Shown here in pieces: positions 1 through 11,856 of a DNA stretch of 64,000 bases. The stretch is from Phragmites australis (taxonomy: Eukaryota; Streptophyta; Magnoliopsida; Poales; Poaceae). The stretch is taken from NCBI RefSeq assembly GCF_958298935.1, contig NC_084940.1, forward strand, positions 20,455,146 to 20,519,145, in the 5' to 3' direction. The notes under the pieces are model-generated. The model did not search any database. It had not been told where the DNA came from and worked only from the letters and a program-made list of their open reading frames with translations. The translations under genes were made by a program, and so were the position numbers. The stretch's first letter is position 1; every line of letters begins with the position of its first letter.

Positions 1-1
1 C

Positions 2-433
2 CTCGGAGCTACGTTTGAGGTAGGGATCGAGGACGCCGCTCACCAGGCTCTGGCTATTCTCTGCTGGTAGAACAGACATGACCTCAGCCACACCGAGTTC
101 GGGAAGTTCCTGCAGCGCCTGTCAAGTAGCCTGGAGGTCACCTTCACGTCCGTGGGCAATGTAGCGGATCTCCATCTGAGAGAGCAGGTCTGCCTCACCA
201 CCGCCCTCTACGCTGAGCTGGACAGAGCACTTGACGAATTGGAGGATATACTCCAGCGCCACGCCGAGCATGAGCAGATGATCTACGAGCTGGAGATGAT
301 GTTGCAAGACCCTGACCAGCTCCCCGACGAGGTTCCCCCGTCACCAGCACCCGCTACTGCACCGCCCCGTTCTCCTCCATGCAAGAAGCTTCGTCAGGCA
401 GATGTTGCAGGCCCTTCAGGCACAGCAGGCTAG
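2..433 (+). pseudogene. Pre-gag ORF of element A, function unknown
   Basis: A reading frame open from the window edge to a stop at 431-433, except for one TAG near position 71. The visible product is about 143 residues and is truncated at its N-terminus by the window. It contains a helical, Glu/Leu/His-rich stretch that looks like a short coiled coil, followed by a Pro/Ala-rich tail ending in a basic patch (KKLRQ). It lies about 300 bp upstream of the gag start, on the same strand. I recall similar uncharacterised ORFs ahead of gag in some grass Ty3/gypsy elements, but cannot name a domain. It may be a leader-encoded accessory protein or a remnant of one. Confidence 0.5.
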
Positions 434-740
434 GAATAGAGTGGAGCTAGGAAGTTGTCCTTAGCTGAATAAATCATTTAGTCTCGTGTCTCGTTTGTGC
501 TAGTGTGTGCTTGCGCTTGAGTCTGTAGTGTGGATCTTGTTTTGAGTTGGATTTTTGATTGAGTGTTGGTGTGATGTCGGGGTTTCCCCTCTACATTGCA
601 TCAGTTGTTATTATAAGAATAGTTGAGAGTCCTTTCCTTCTATTTCTTTCCGTCCCATTCTGTTCTTTTCTACACTAGTCTTGTTTTTCCGCCCTTGCTT
701 TTCTCTTATGCTCTCCTGCTCGTACCCTAGCGACTAATAA
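434..740 (+). other. Spacer between pre-gag ORF and gag of element A
   Basis: An AT- and T-rich untranslated stretch of about 300 bp with no convincing ORF. It separates the pre-gag ORF stop from the gag ATG at 741. Confidence 0.5.
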
Positions 741-1970
741 ATGGTGAACACCAGGTGCAACAGCAACATCAACGACAACACCAACAATGTCAACCACAAC
801 GACAACAACAATGTCAACGACAACGCGAATGACAACACCACCAACCAGCGTGATCTTCCATCCCCACCCCCTCTGATGGATGCCAATCAAGTGATGACCA
901 TCCTCCAAGGTTTTGTTTAGGCTATCAATCAGCAACCCCAAGCTCAACAAGCACCGCCATAGCAACCGCAATCTAGGCTCAGGAATTTCTTGAGCACTCA
1001 CACACCCACTTTCTCTCAGGCAATGGAGCCCATGGAGGCAGATGACTGGCTAAAGACCATAGAAGGCAAGCTACAGATAGCCCAGTGTAATGGAAGGGAG
1101 AAAGTTCTCTTCGCATCCAATCAACTAATTGGACTAGCTTCTTAGTGGTGGACAGCTTACACTACCGCTCATGGGAATCCCCAGGAAACCACTTGGGTAG
1201 AGTTCCAGGATAACTTCTGTGCGCACCATGTACCAAATGGTGAAGTAAAGCTTAAGAGGAGGGAGTTCCTTAGTCTGAAGAAAGGACCCATGGCAGTAAG
1301 GGAATACCTCACCAATTTCACCCAGCTCTCTCGCTACACCTCCAATGACATGGATACTGATGAAAAGAACAAGATTGCTTCCTGGAGGGTCTCAATGCTA
1401 GTTTACAGTATGCCCTCTCAGCCAATGAGTGCCCCTGTTTCTAGAAGCTAGTGGACAGAGCGTTCATCACGGAGAAGAAACGTCAGAACCTGGGAGAAGA
1501 GCGCAAGCGCAGTCTGCAGGGTCAGTTTTCTAGCAGTAACAACCGGCCTCGCTTCAACCCTCCTGCCATCGGCCCTATGTTCCACCATGGAGGGTAGAAT
1601 CAGCAGCAGAGGCCACCATAAAAGATGCCAAATCAGGGTGTAGGGCCATACAAGCCGCCCATACAGTAGCAACAACAGCAGCAGTCTTGCCCCAATTTCC
1701 TGCTTCAGTAGCGACCCAACACCAACAACCAGCCCCAGCAGCAGAACCATGCAGGTTAGGGGTCCGGCAACATTGGCTAGTGTTTTAGTTGTGGCAACTT
1801 TGGGCACCTTGCCAACAAGTGCCCTAAGAAGTAGCAAGGCCAAGCATAGGCCCAGGGCAACAACAATTAGCAACAGCAGCCTCGACAGTATGTGATGCAT
1901 GGTCACGTCAACCATGTTGCAGTGGAGGAAGCTCAGGATGCTCCTGACATGGTTCTGGGTATGTTCTCTA
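741..1970 (+). pseudogene. gag of element A, riddled with CAG-to-TAG stops
   Basis: The ATG at 741 begins an Asn/Asp-rich N-terminus followed by the Ty3/gypsy capsid region (WW-x-A motif near 1147, REFLSLKKG-like block near 1262). The C-terminal Gln/Asn-rich part carries a CCHC zinc knuckle near 1780-1825 (C-F-S-C...H...C). The frame shifts once near 1375. I count stops at 918, 960, 1143, 1442, 1595, 1619, 1667, 1709, 1757, 1778, 1832, 1847 and 1868. Twelve are TAG and one is TAA. Most sit where neighbouring residues suggest an ancestral Gln, for example beside runs of CAA/CAG. The protein would form the virus-like particle. This copy is dead. Confidence 0.85.
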
Positions 1971-4900
1971 CCAACTCTCCCTGCTACAGTATTGTTTGAT
2001 TCCGGTGCTACGCATTCCTTTATATCATGTCAGTTTGTGAACACATATAAATTGTCAAGAGCATTAATGAAAAATCGAGTGCTAGTAAGTTCTTCTGGAG
2101 GAGAAATGGAATCTAGGCATGTATGCCCTAAAATAAGTATATGCATAAGGGGGTAGACTTTCTTGCCAACCTCGTCATTCTAGAGTCCAAGGGTATTGAT
2201 ATCATCCTGGGAATGGACTAGTTGACCAAATACAAAGGAGTCATCGGATGCGCTACAAAGTCAGTACAGTTGACGATATAGATGGTACTAATGTGGAGTT
2301 TCAAGCCACGATAGAGTCAGCTATCAACGTCCGTTTAAACAAAGCCAATGCAGTGGAAGATAGCAGAGTGGTCGGTGAATTTCCAGACGTCTTCCCGAAG
2401 GATTTGCTAGGTATGCCACCTGATCATGTAATTGAATTCGTCATTGAATTAGTACCTGGAACGGCTCCTATATACAAGAGGCCATATAGAATGGATGCCA
2501 ATTAGTTGGCTGAGCTCAAGGAGCAAAACCAAGAGCTACTAGACAAAGGGTTTATCCGCCCTGTTCTTCACCCTGGGGAGCCCCAGTAATCTTCGTATCG
2601 AAGAAAAATGGAACCCAAAGAATGTGTATAGATTATCGAGCCCTGAATGAAGTAACAATCAAAAACAAATATCCTTTACCCTGCATTTAAGATCTGTTTG
2701 ATCAGTTGAAAGAAGCATGTGTGTTCTCCAAGATCGATCTTCGGACTGGGTATCACCAACTGAAAATTCGCACCTCGGATATTCCAAAGATAGCATTCGT
2801 TACTCGGTATGGTCTATACGAGTACACGGTAATGTCGTTTGGTTTGACCAATGCCCCACCTTATTTCATGTATCTGATGAACAAAGTCTTCATGGAGTAC
2901 TTGGACAAGTTTGTCGTAGTGTTTATTGACGATATCTTGGTTTACTCCAAGAATGAAGAAGAACACGAGGAACATCTAAGGATGGTATTGCAGAAGCTCA
3001 GGGAAAACCAATTGTACGCTAAATTGAGCAATTGTGAGTTCTGGTTGAAGGAAGTTCCCTTGGTCACATCATATCAGCAGGAGGTGTGTCTGTAGATCTG
3101 TCCAAGGTAAGAGATGTTCTGAACTGGAAGCCACCGTAGAATGTGTCTGAGATCCACAATTTTCTGGGTCTAGCAGGATACTATCGTCGATTCATAGAAG
3201 GTTTCTCTAAGATAGCGAAGCCAATGACATAACTGCTAGAAAAAGGAGAAGAGTTTAAGTGGACAGCTGCTTGAGAAGCTAGTTTCAATGAATTGAAGAA
3301 AAGGTTGACCTCAGCACCAATTTTGATCATGCCAGATACTCATAAGCCATTTTCAGTGTATTGCGATGCGTCCCGACAAGGTTTGGGATGTGTGCTTATG
3401 AAAGAAGGTCATATCATAGCATATGCATCTCTGTAGTTAAGGAAGCATGAAGAGAATTATCTGACACATGACTTGGAGTTAGCCGTAGTGGTTCATGAAC
3501 TAAAAATCTGGAGGCATTATCTGATTTGTCAGAGATGTGAGATCTATTCAGATCATAAGAGCTTGAAGTATATCTTCACTGAACCAAATCAAAACCTCAG
3601 AGAACGCAGATGGTTAGAGCTCATCAAGGACTATAACTTGGGAATCAACTATCATCCAGGAAAAGCAAACGTAGTGGCTGATGCCCTGACTAGAAAATCT
3701 CAAATCAATTCTATAACTCTTCAAGTGATGAGTCCCAAGCTATGCAAGGAGTTCAAGAGGATGAATCTAAGTATGGTGTGTAACACCAAGATAGTTGCAA
3801 TGGAAATAGACTCGACGCTTGAACAAGATATAAAGAAGGGTCAGCTTGAGGATGAAAAGATTTTGGAAATCAAACAGTTGATCAAAGTTGGCAAAGCCCT
3901 AGATTTCACTGAAGATGAGCAAGGTACAGTATGGTACAAACACAGGATATGTGTTCCGGACATAAAAGCTATTCGGGATACAATTTTAAAGGAAGCTCAT
4001 GATTCAGCATATTTCATTCACACAGGGAGTACCAAGATCTTAAATATCAATATTGGTGGTACGGAATGAAACCTACAGTAGCAGAATACGTGGCTTTATG
4101 TGATATCTGTCAGCGAGTCAAAGCCGAGCATCAGAGACCAGTGGGTCTACTACAACCATTGAAAATACTTGAATGGAAGTGGGAAGAAATTAGCATGGAC
4201 TTCACAGTGGGTCTACCGCGAACTCAGTTAGGATATGATTCCATATGGATCATAGTTGACTGGTTGACAAAAGTAGCTCACTTCATTACAGTCAAAGAAT
4301 CCTATCAAGGTCCGAAGCTAGCTGAGTTGTATATGTCCAAGATTGTGTGTCTGCATGGAGTACCCAATATAATTATATCTAATCTTGGCAGTCAATTTAC
4401 TTCACGGTTCTGGCAACGCCTGCATGAGTCTACGGACATAAGGTTGAATTTTAGCTCAGCAAATCACCCGCAGACGTACGGGCAGACAGAAAGAGTAAAT
4501 CAAATTCTAGAAGACATGTTGAGAGCATGTGCTTTGAAGAATGGTAATAGTTGGAACAAGAATCTGCCGTATGAGGAATTCTCATACAACGACAGTTATT
4601 AGGCTAGTCTAAAGATGTCTCCATTTGAAGCCTTATATGGAAGGAAGTGTAGAACCCTGTTGTTCTAGAATCAGACCGGAGAAAGCCAAGTTTTTGGTCC
4701 AGAAGTTCTGAGAGAAGCAGAAAGACAAGTGCAAGATATCAGAGATAATCTAAAAACAGCACAATCAAGGCAGAAGAGTTATGCAGATCATCAATGCCAG
4801 GAACTTACTTTTGAACTAGGAGATTTCGTGTATCTCAAAGTATCACCGATCAGAGGTCTACGCAGATTCAAGGTTAAAGGCAAGCTTTCACCCCAGTTTA

Positions 4901-5268
4901 TTGGTCCATACAAAATATTGGGCAGACGAGGAGAAGTAGCTTACCAACTTGAGTTACCACCTCAACTCTCGGGGGTACACGATGTTTTCCATGTGTCACA
5001 GTTAAAAAAGTGCTTAAGAATTCCCGAAAAATAGTTGCCAATAGAAGAACTGGATGTGCGAGAGGATCTCTCATATTTTGAGTATCCGGTCAAGATTCTT
5101 GATATGTCAGAATGGGTCACTAGAAACAGGCGAGTCCGAATGTGCAAGGTGCAGTGGAAGCATCAGTCAGAAAAAGAAGCAACCTGGGAAAGAGAAGATG
5201 ATCTGAAGACCGAGTTTCCCCATCTCTTCTCTGATGCTTCCGAATCTCGAGGGCGAGATTCAGCCTAG
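1971..5268 (+). pseudogene. pol of element A: PR-RT-RNase H-IN-chromodomain, decayed
   Basis: Protease has the catalytic D-S-G triad at 1998-2006. RT begins near 2380 (FPDVFPKDLLGMPP) and contains an intact F-I-D-D box at 2922-2933. RNase H follows (YCDAS near 3360; VADAL-T-R near 3677). Integrase has a CDIC-type zinc-binding pair near 4108 and the first catalytic Asp in SMDF (about 4200). The second catalytic Asp is changed to Asn (AAT at 4381-4383). The E of GQTERVN (about 4485) is kept. The C-terminal chromodomain spans about 5080-5240 (VQWKH...EATWE). Several stops (for example 2503, 4600, 5032) and frame changes break it. Loss of the integrase Asp would itself prevent integration. Confidence 0.88.
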
Positions 5269-5285
5269 GGGGGGGGGGGTAGGTT
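5264..5285 (+). promoter_or_regulatory. Polypurine tract of element A
   Basis: A run of G residues followed by TAGGTT lies directly before the 3' LTR start (TGTAACACCC at 5286). This is the position expected for the plus-strand priming site. Confidence 0.8.
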
Positions 5286-8013
5286 TGTAACACCCTAAAT
5301 CTCAATATTTTCAATAATTTAAAATTTTGCTAGAATTAAAAATGAGTTGTATTTTATTCAATTTAGATGGAAAATTAATTTCTAAATTTAATTGGCAATA
5401 GGTTATAATTGTGCTTGTTGCATTCATGCCGTTGTAGTTGCAATAGATTTGTATGCGTGGAAAAGTTTGCAAAAATTCGCTAGAAGTCGCTCGTTTAAGC
5501 CCCTTTTGAATTTGAAGCAAAATATAAAAAAGAAAAACATTTCAAAATTGGAAAATGATCTTGGGCTGATTTCCCGCTCCGGCCCACTCCTTCCCCCCCC
5601 CCCCTCTTTTCTCCTCCTGAGCGGCCCATATCTCGTCTCCGCACCGGCCCGTTAAGGCCAAGCAGGCCTGCGCGCTTGCCGAGCTGACCCCTCCCTGCCT
5701 GTCTCACCGCCATGCGGGCCCGCCCAAGCCAAGCCGCCCGCCCGACCAGCTCCCCTTCCCTAACCTCCCATCGCCGGTCCCGATCTCACCCAAATCACGT
5801 GCCGTTTAAAATCGCTGCCTCCCTGCGCCATCACACTCCAATCAATGTGCATGGCTACGATCCCCTACCTCCTCTCTCTTGATTTCGACCGTTTTCCCCC
5901 TTCTTTCCCCTCTCCTAAGTATGGAAACGATCGTATTATTGCCAATTAGGGCGCCGGCCAAATCCCGTCGATTCCAACCCCTCTTCTCCCCCTCTCGCGC
6001 ATATAAACTCCCCATCGCCTTCTTTGCAAGTTTTCCCACCCATTCCACCCATTTCCCCTTTTCATTTGCGCACGGAATTGAGCCCACCGCCATCTCTGCC
6101 ATTGTTGCTGGTAAGAGCTCACTGCCGCCTTAATTCTCTGTGGCCAAGCCTTCTTGGACCTCATTCCTTGCTCCTTGGGTGTCGCAGGATCTTGAGCTTT
6201 GCATCCTGACACTTCTTGGAGCCTCTCCCACTGTCGGATGTCGCCGCACTGAGCTCCAAGTGCCGCCACCCCTTCCTCTTTATCGCCAGCTGCCATCGGT
6301 GCCTCTTCACTACCGTGAAGCGCTCGGTGATGATCCCCGCCCCCTCCTCTTTCTTTTGCCTGTTGTCCCGTCACGATCCGATGCCGGTAGCGCGTTTTCA
6401 GGCTACTCCGGCCAGCCTCCGGTCGCCCGCCGCCTCCGCATCCCACGCCACCGGCCGCCGCCCCTTTTTTAAATCCCAGCTGCCTGATCTAAATTGATGG
6501 CTCAGATTAGATAGCCCATACCCCTTTGAGCCCCGGTCCACCATGGACCGGCCATAAGGCCCTGGTCCACGGGTCATGTGAACATTTTCCATAGTTTTTC
6601 CTTTTGAGAAATAATTCAGCAAATGCTTTATTGCATCATAAATCGAATTTCTAGAATAAAATTAATTCAGGTTTTCTCTGAAAATCAACTAAAACTTGCT
6701 GTTTAGCCCCTGGAACTTCAAAAGCTCAATACTTTTTGCTCGTAGCTTCGATTTGGGTGATTTTTGTGACCAAATGTTTGTAGCGTCGTGTAGAATCTTT
6801 TATAAGGTTTTTTTAATCTATATTTAGTACTATTTGGTGTGCTGTCCTTAGAGGTTTCTTTTGTGTGCTTTTTCGGTCTGTCGTTTTAGGAGCTGAGCAG
6901 TTCGGAATTCTCCAAGACCAAGCTTTGAAAGATTTTGAGCAACCCTCTGTCGAAGGCAAGAGTCCTTGAGATTTTTTCCCCTATTTTAGGATTCATGTGT
7001 AGATCATTATCCTTCTATTGCATGCTTGACTCAATCGAATCCCACATTAGGGTTTACTAGTTTTGAATGATAACTCCTTCTCGCTGTTGTTTAATCGTGA
7101 GATATAATGGGTAGTTTGTGCTAGTGCAATCATGGTTGGGAAGATGTTTACATTGATTAATGATTATGGAACAAGAATTGGGAAGGGTAATTTTGTAGCA
7201 ACATGGTATAGGGATCCCAATAGAATGGTTGTTGATGTTGGTGCGGAATGCACATGTGCCGGTAGTGCACAGTTGGTTGTGGTTGTTCCTGTGTGGGGTC
7301 CTAAGGATCGGTTCTTGAACGTGTAACCAAGTTAGTTTTGCACAACCATGAGGCCAAAATGGGTATGACCTGGTCAATTAATTAGCCACCCCTCTTTTTC
7401 TGTGGGCACCGTTCGACGGTTAAGTGGCACAAGAGGGGGCCTCTGCAGTGATTGAATCATCTGTTAGTGGTGAAACCTCAGTTGGTGCCTGCAGGTTAGT
7501 GGGAGCTTTGTAAAGGCCTTGTAGTGAAACCCCGACTCCACATGCCGGAAGTGTGAAGCAACACGGGAATCACGACTTGTGGGGAAAGCTGTGCAAACTC
7601 TGCAGAGTATAAAATTGATTGATTAGCCGTGCTCACGGTCAAGAGCAAACTTGGACTTCTTTAGGATTAGTTGGTATGGTTGGTTGGGTAGCCGGGTAAT
7701 TGAATTACCTAGTGAGTCTTGGTAGTCAGAAGGAATCCGATGAGTCAATCCTTTTGTTATAGTTGTGTCTTCACTTAGTAAATAGGATGCCTGATGTTGA
7801 GGGTATAGACCATAGTTGCTTAGTGCAGTACCTATCCTTTTCTTGACTTGAGCCCCATAGCATGTCTTTCCTGCACTTGCAGAGTACATTTTTGTACTCA
7901 CACCCCTTGCCCCCTCTTCTTTTTCCTCTTTTGCTGATCAGAAGTCGTCAACAAAGCTGCAATCTTCGACAAGGACAACTTTTACCCGGATCTGCTATTC
8001 TAGGCTGGTGTGC
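5286..8013 (+). repeat. 3' LTR of element A, left part
   Basis: The LTR begins TGTAACACCC and runs to the insertion point of B. Its ORFs (for example 5392-5655, 6140-6472) are short, overlap on both strands and have no domain, so I treat this as non-coding LTR. A pyrimidine- and GC-rich stretch at 5580-6480 is probably the promoter/leader zone of the LTR. Together with 11667-11856 the whole LTR is about 2.9 kb. Confidence 0.85.
8009..8013. repeat. Target-site duplication TGTGC, left copy (solo LTR B)
   Basis: TGTGC precedes the TG start of B at 8014 and is repeated at 11662-11666 just after its CA end. Confidence 0.88.
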
Positions 8014-11000
8014 TGTGGGGAACCATCCAAATAGTATTATAATTAATCATCAAGAGGATCATTATTCATAATCACAACCTCAGTGATTAACCAGAATACC
8101 ATTCTGGTAGTCCCAGCACGTGTTTTATGCCCAAGATCGGAACACATGCCTTTCCAACATGCATATCACAACATAGCTTAAGAAAGCACGAGTAATTAAA
8201 GTTGTATTACAAGTTCTTAAGCATGCAACTATTTGCAACAGTTTACACAAAGAGGAACTATGCAGCGGAAAAATAAAACCTTAACAACAACAAAAGGAGA
8301 GTGGAACCATATGCCCTTAGGCTCCACCTCAAAAGCTACGCCTCACCAGAGTAGGATGCACTACTCTTGCCCACCACCTGCATCGGCGGGCACGAAGTAG
8401 CCAAACACCGCATCATGCTCACCAGCAGAACCTGAAAGCGCAGGCATAAGTATGAAGGTACTCGCAAGACTTAATCTATATAGAGCACATATACGTAGCT
8501 CGACTCCAAGGATTATGCATTGAGCTGTTAGCAAGAGTAGGCTACAAGGTTAAGTAAAATATATGCGGTAAGCAACCTAGACACATATGTGTGAGCATCT
8601 ATACTTAACTCAAAAACAACTACACTTCTACCCTGCAAACCACAACTTGAACATATATGTATAGTAACCATAGTACCTCATCAACAAACCACCAACCAAA
8701 ACCATCATACCATAACCTTATCCCACATTTGTAAACTCTATGACCGATACAAATGAAACAATAGCATGCTCATGACCGAGAGCGCGGCAATTCGAATTAT
8801 TCTTACACCCTGCTGGGGGGTACAACTTTACCCACACGACTTGAGGACCATTCGGCTTGTGCTACTCACAAAAGTACACACAAGGGGGTACTCGAGTCAA
8901 CCTTTCTCATACCAGGAACCACCCACTTGCAATGCCCCTATGGCACCGGGGTTACCGCGAGCGTGTCCTAGACACATCTGGCTCCCCGGTACCTTGCTTC
9001 TCCTTTTCTTTTTCTCTTACGCGTCATAGAGCCACAAGGCAAGTGTCGGCACAGCATATGATAATCAGCTTACTTACCATTAGATCAGTATGTGGTGAGT
9101 ACAATAAGTGCTAGAGCTAACTGTACCGACGGACGGCCTTAAACGATGCAAGCAATCTATGGCATTCGGGCTCCTCTCCCGAACTACCCAGAGGACTCTT
9201 CCTGGGCAGAAGATACCCCTAACACCTTCCACATCTCTTCTCAATCTCACAACTCAACTATTCACTTCAACCCCATATTTGTATCTGTAAACAGTGATTG
9301 AGCCCTAAGCTCGCGAACAACGGCAGCACCATCGCTCGACTTCTACCGAGGACCTAAGCTTTGCTAAGCATTTCGAATAAACCTTGAAGCTAGACACCGA
9401 CTATATCATCAAGGCTACAAGGATAAGGATTCATCAATAAGTCAAGGTAGAGATAATACATCAACATAGGTTCTACCCATATCAGCCCGACACTGGACTC
9501 AACACATGCAAACATACATAAAGCATAATTTATCAATTTTAGATTCCATTTAATTTGAACAAAGGGTGTAGTAAGCTTAGATGCTTGCCTTTCTGCTCTG
9601 GGGTTTTCCTGATACTTCCTGAACAGAACTCACATAAATGGTGTCCCTCGGTGTCACCCTCGATCACACTCATGTCACGCTCTGGTTCTTCATTGACTAC
9701 TGAAGAACGCATGCAATGATGAGCATGAATGACATGCAATGACGGATGCTCCATAGTGCATGACAAGGTGGAGATGCAATGCATCATGACATGAATTTTA
9801 AAGCCTCAAAATTTTCTTAATTTGGATTAACGCTAAGCATCTACTCATTTTCCTGGATTAATTAAGCTTAACACAAAGCTTAACCCTAACTAGGAATTTA
9901 ATCATGTCTAACATGAGGGTGATTATTTTTAATGAGCAGGGAATCAACTAACAAGATTTACAAAATTGATTTCTTCAATTTTGGAGTTACCAATATTTAA
10001 TTATGGATTAATAAAGCTCAAACCTATTTTTATTAACCCATGCAATTTAAATACACATTACATAGCTCCTAGTATTTTTAACATGTAGATACTAATCATA
10101 TAAACCTAACAAAATTGGTTTAATGATTTTTGGAGCTATATACAATTTTCTATGTATTTTATAAGTTTCAGCCGAATTGTGTGTTGAACCAAAATTGAAT
10201 TTCACATTTTCTCTAATATCCGAATTAAAAACAGCCCGGAAACTTTTTGTACACCCGGCCGGCTAGCCACAGTCATGACAGTGGGCCCGGTGGGTTTTGA
10301 CTCGGGTCAAAATTGAATGAGCGCGCGACGGCACAGTACCGGCGGCACGGCGAACTCGCTGGTGGCGAACGGCAGCACGATGCGGTCAGAGGAGGGCACC
10401 GGCGGCACTAGTGTGACACGGGGGACTCGATTGGGGGACGTGTTGTCACCGGTGATGACCGGAGGGTGGCCATCAACGGCAAACAGCGGCAATCAACGGC
10501 GGCGGCTCGGTCAAGCACGCGCGGCGGCCAAACGGCGGCGTAATCGACCCGGCCGAGCACTCCTACAGCATCTACGCAGGCACGTGGACTCAATGGCACG
10601 GCCAGTTTCCGACAGGCCCGATGGTGGCCCAGCCAGTAGCATGCGCCGAAGTGGCGGCGGCTAGTGGCTCACACGGAGAAGCGTGCCAGCAACAATCTAA
10701 AGGGAAGACTGCACGTGCAAAGGGTTCAAGAGATCGCGGGGAAGTTCACCACGGTGTTGGTTGGGCTAGAGAGACGGTGGCTCTACGGCTCGGCAGTGAG
10801 GTGCGGAACTTGGCCGTCGGAGACGAAGAAGAAGACGCGTGCGCGCGAAATCCGGCAGGGAAGGGTGGCGTCTCGGAGGGGAAACAGCTGGGGGTGTTTC
10901 GGAGGCCTTCCTCCTCGCTTCACACGGCTCAGGCTCGAGGGAGCTCATCGGTGGCACGGTAGATTTGGCGGCAGCGTGGTGCTGCACTATGCTCTACTCT

Positions 11001-11661
11001 GTGTGCGCGGCTGAGTGAGAGACGGAGCAGAGAGAGGCCGAGGGGAAGGAGATAAGAGCGACACCAGCACCACGGGAGCAACTTGCTGGTGACGTGGCTG
11101 GCCTCCAAAGTCAGCAAAATCAGCGGCCGCCTAGAGCAATGCTCGGCGAGAGGGGAGATGAGAGGCAGAGAGAGGGATGACAGGTGGGGCCGATGAACAG
11201 TGACCGACTAAAGAAAGTATCATCTCCACTTCTTCTATTCAAAAGAATATCTTCCCATGGTCCAAAAATTATGGAACAAATTATGTGTGAATGTAAAATT
11301 CATATGCAACCCATTTTAACTAGTTTGACCCATAATATCTGAGCCAATTTCAAACTAAAATTCTCCAAACATGAAACCTTTTCTAACTTGTGGTAATTTT
11401 TATGACTTCAAAATAATTCCCAAAAATTTGGAAAAATTCATTTATATTCTTCATATTGCATGGACTAATTTCTAAAATTGTTTCAAACACTATGTTGTAT
11501 AGCAATATTGTGAGTTGCTTAACAATGTGCCAATTAACATTGATTTTCACAATTTATGTTTAATTGAAAAAGCATGTTCATAATTCACCAAAATAATTAA
11601 ACATGATGCCAATGATGTTTATGATTCTTAATGACATGCTTAAGCCATCTGGGCTGTTACA
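8014..11661 (-). mobile_element. Solo LTR B, Ty3/gypsy, inserted in the LTR of element A
   Basis: A 3.65 kb segment bounded by TG (8014) and CA (11661), with the 5-bp duplication TGTGC on both sides. Read on the minus strand it begins TGTAACAGCCC. Its left end (8014-8200) matches the left end of the element F LTR at 61201-61400, and its middle (from about 8760) matches F at about 48580. B is therefore an LTR of the same family as F, in minus orientation. No gag or pol lies within it, so this is a solo LTR left by recombination between the two LTRs of one insertion. The GC-rich block at 10240-11190 contains overlapping ORFs on both strands without recognisable domains. Confidence 0.9.
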
Positions 11662-11856
11662 TGTGCCATCGTTCGTCGCCTGTGGTTGATGGAAGCTTCA
11701 CTAGCGTTGACCCTTGGGTCCTTTTTGTAATAAGTTAAATATCGTTGTAATTTTGGCACTGTGATGATACACTAATGATGTAGCACATGTATGGAAACTT
11801 TATCCTGGCATACATGTGTTGTGCCCAGTTTTGTTCCTTTAAAACTGAGTGTTACA
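11662..11856 (+). repeat. 3' LTR of element A, right part
   Basis: This stretch starts with the second TGTGC copy and ends in GTGTTACA at 11856, completing the LTR begun at 5286. Removing B and one TSD copy gives a continuous LTR with TG...CA termini. Confidence 0.88.

Larger units (their letters stand above)
1..11856 (+). mobile_element. Element A: 5'-truncated chromodomain Ty3/gypsy retrotransposon (Tekay-like)
   Basis: A plus-strand Ty3/gypsy element whose 5' LTR lies left of the window. Domains run pre-gag ORF, gag with zinc knuckle, protease, RT, RNase H, integrase, chromodomain, polypurine tract and 3' LTR. A chromodomain after the integrase, and an LTR beginning TGTAACACCC, are known for chromoviruses of the Tekay/Del group, so I assign that clade by inference. 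The 3' LTR is split by solo LTR B and ends at 11856 in GTGTTACA. The next bases (11857 on) match the leader of the CRM-like element at 44951, so A inserted into such an element. All frames carry stops or shifts, so A cannot move on its own. Confidence 0.88.

Noticed and set aside
10317..11117. GC-rich overlapping ORFs on both strands that look like small genes
   Set aside because: They lie wholly inside solo LTR B, overlap in several frames and show no domain. High GC explains the long open frames.
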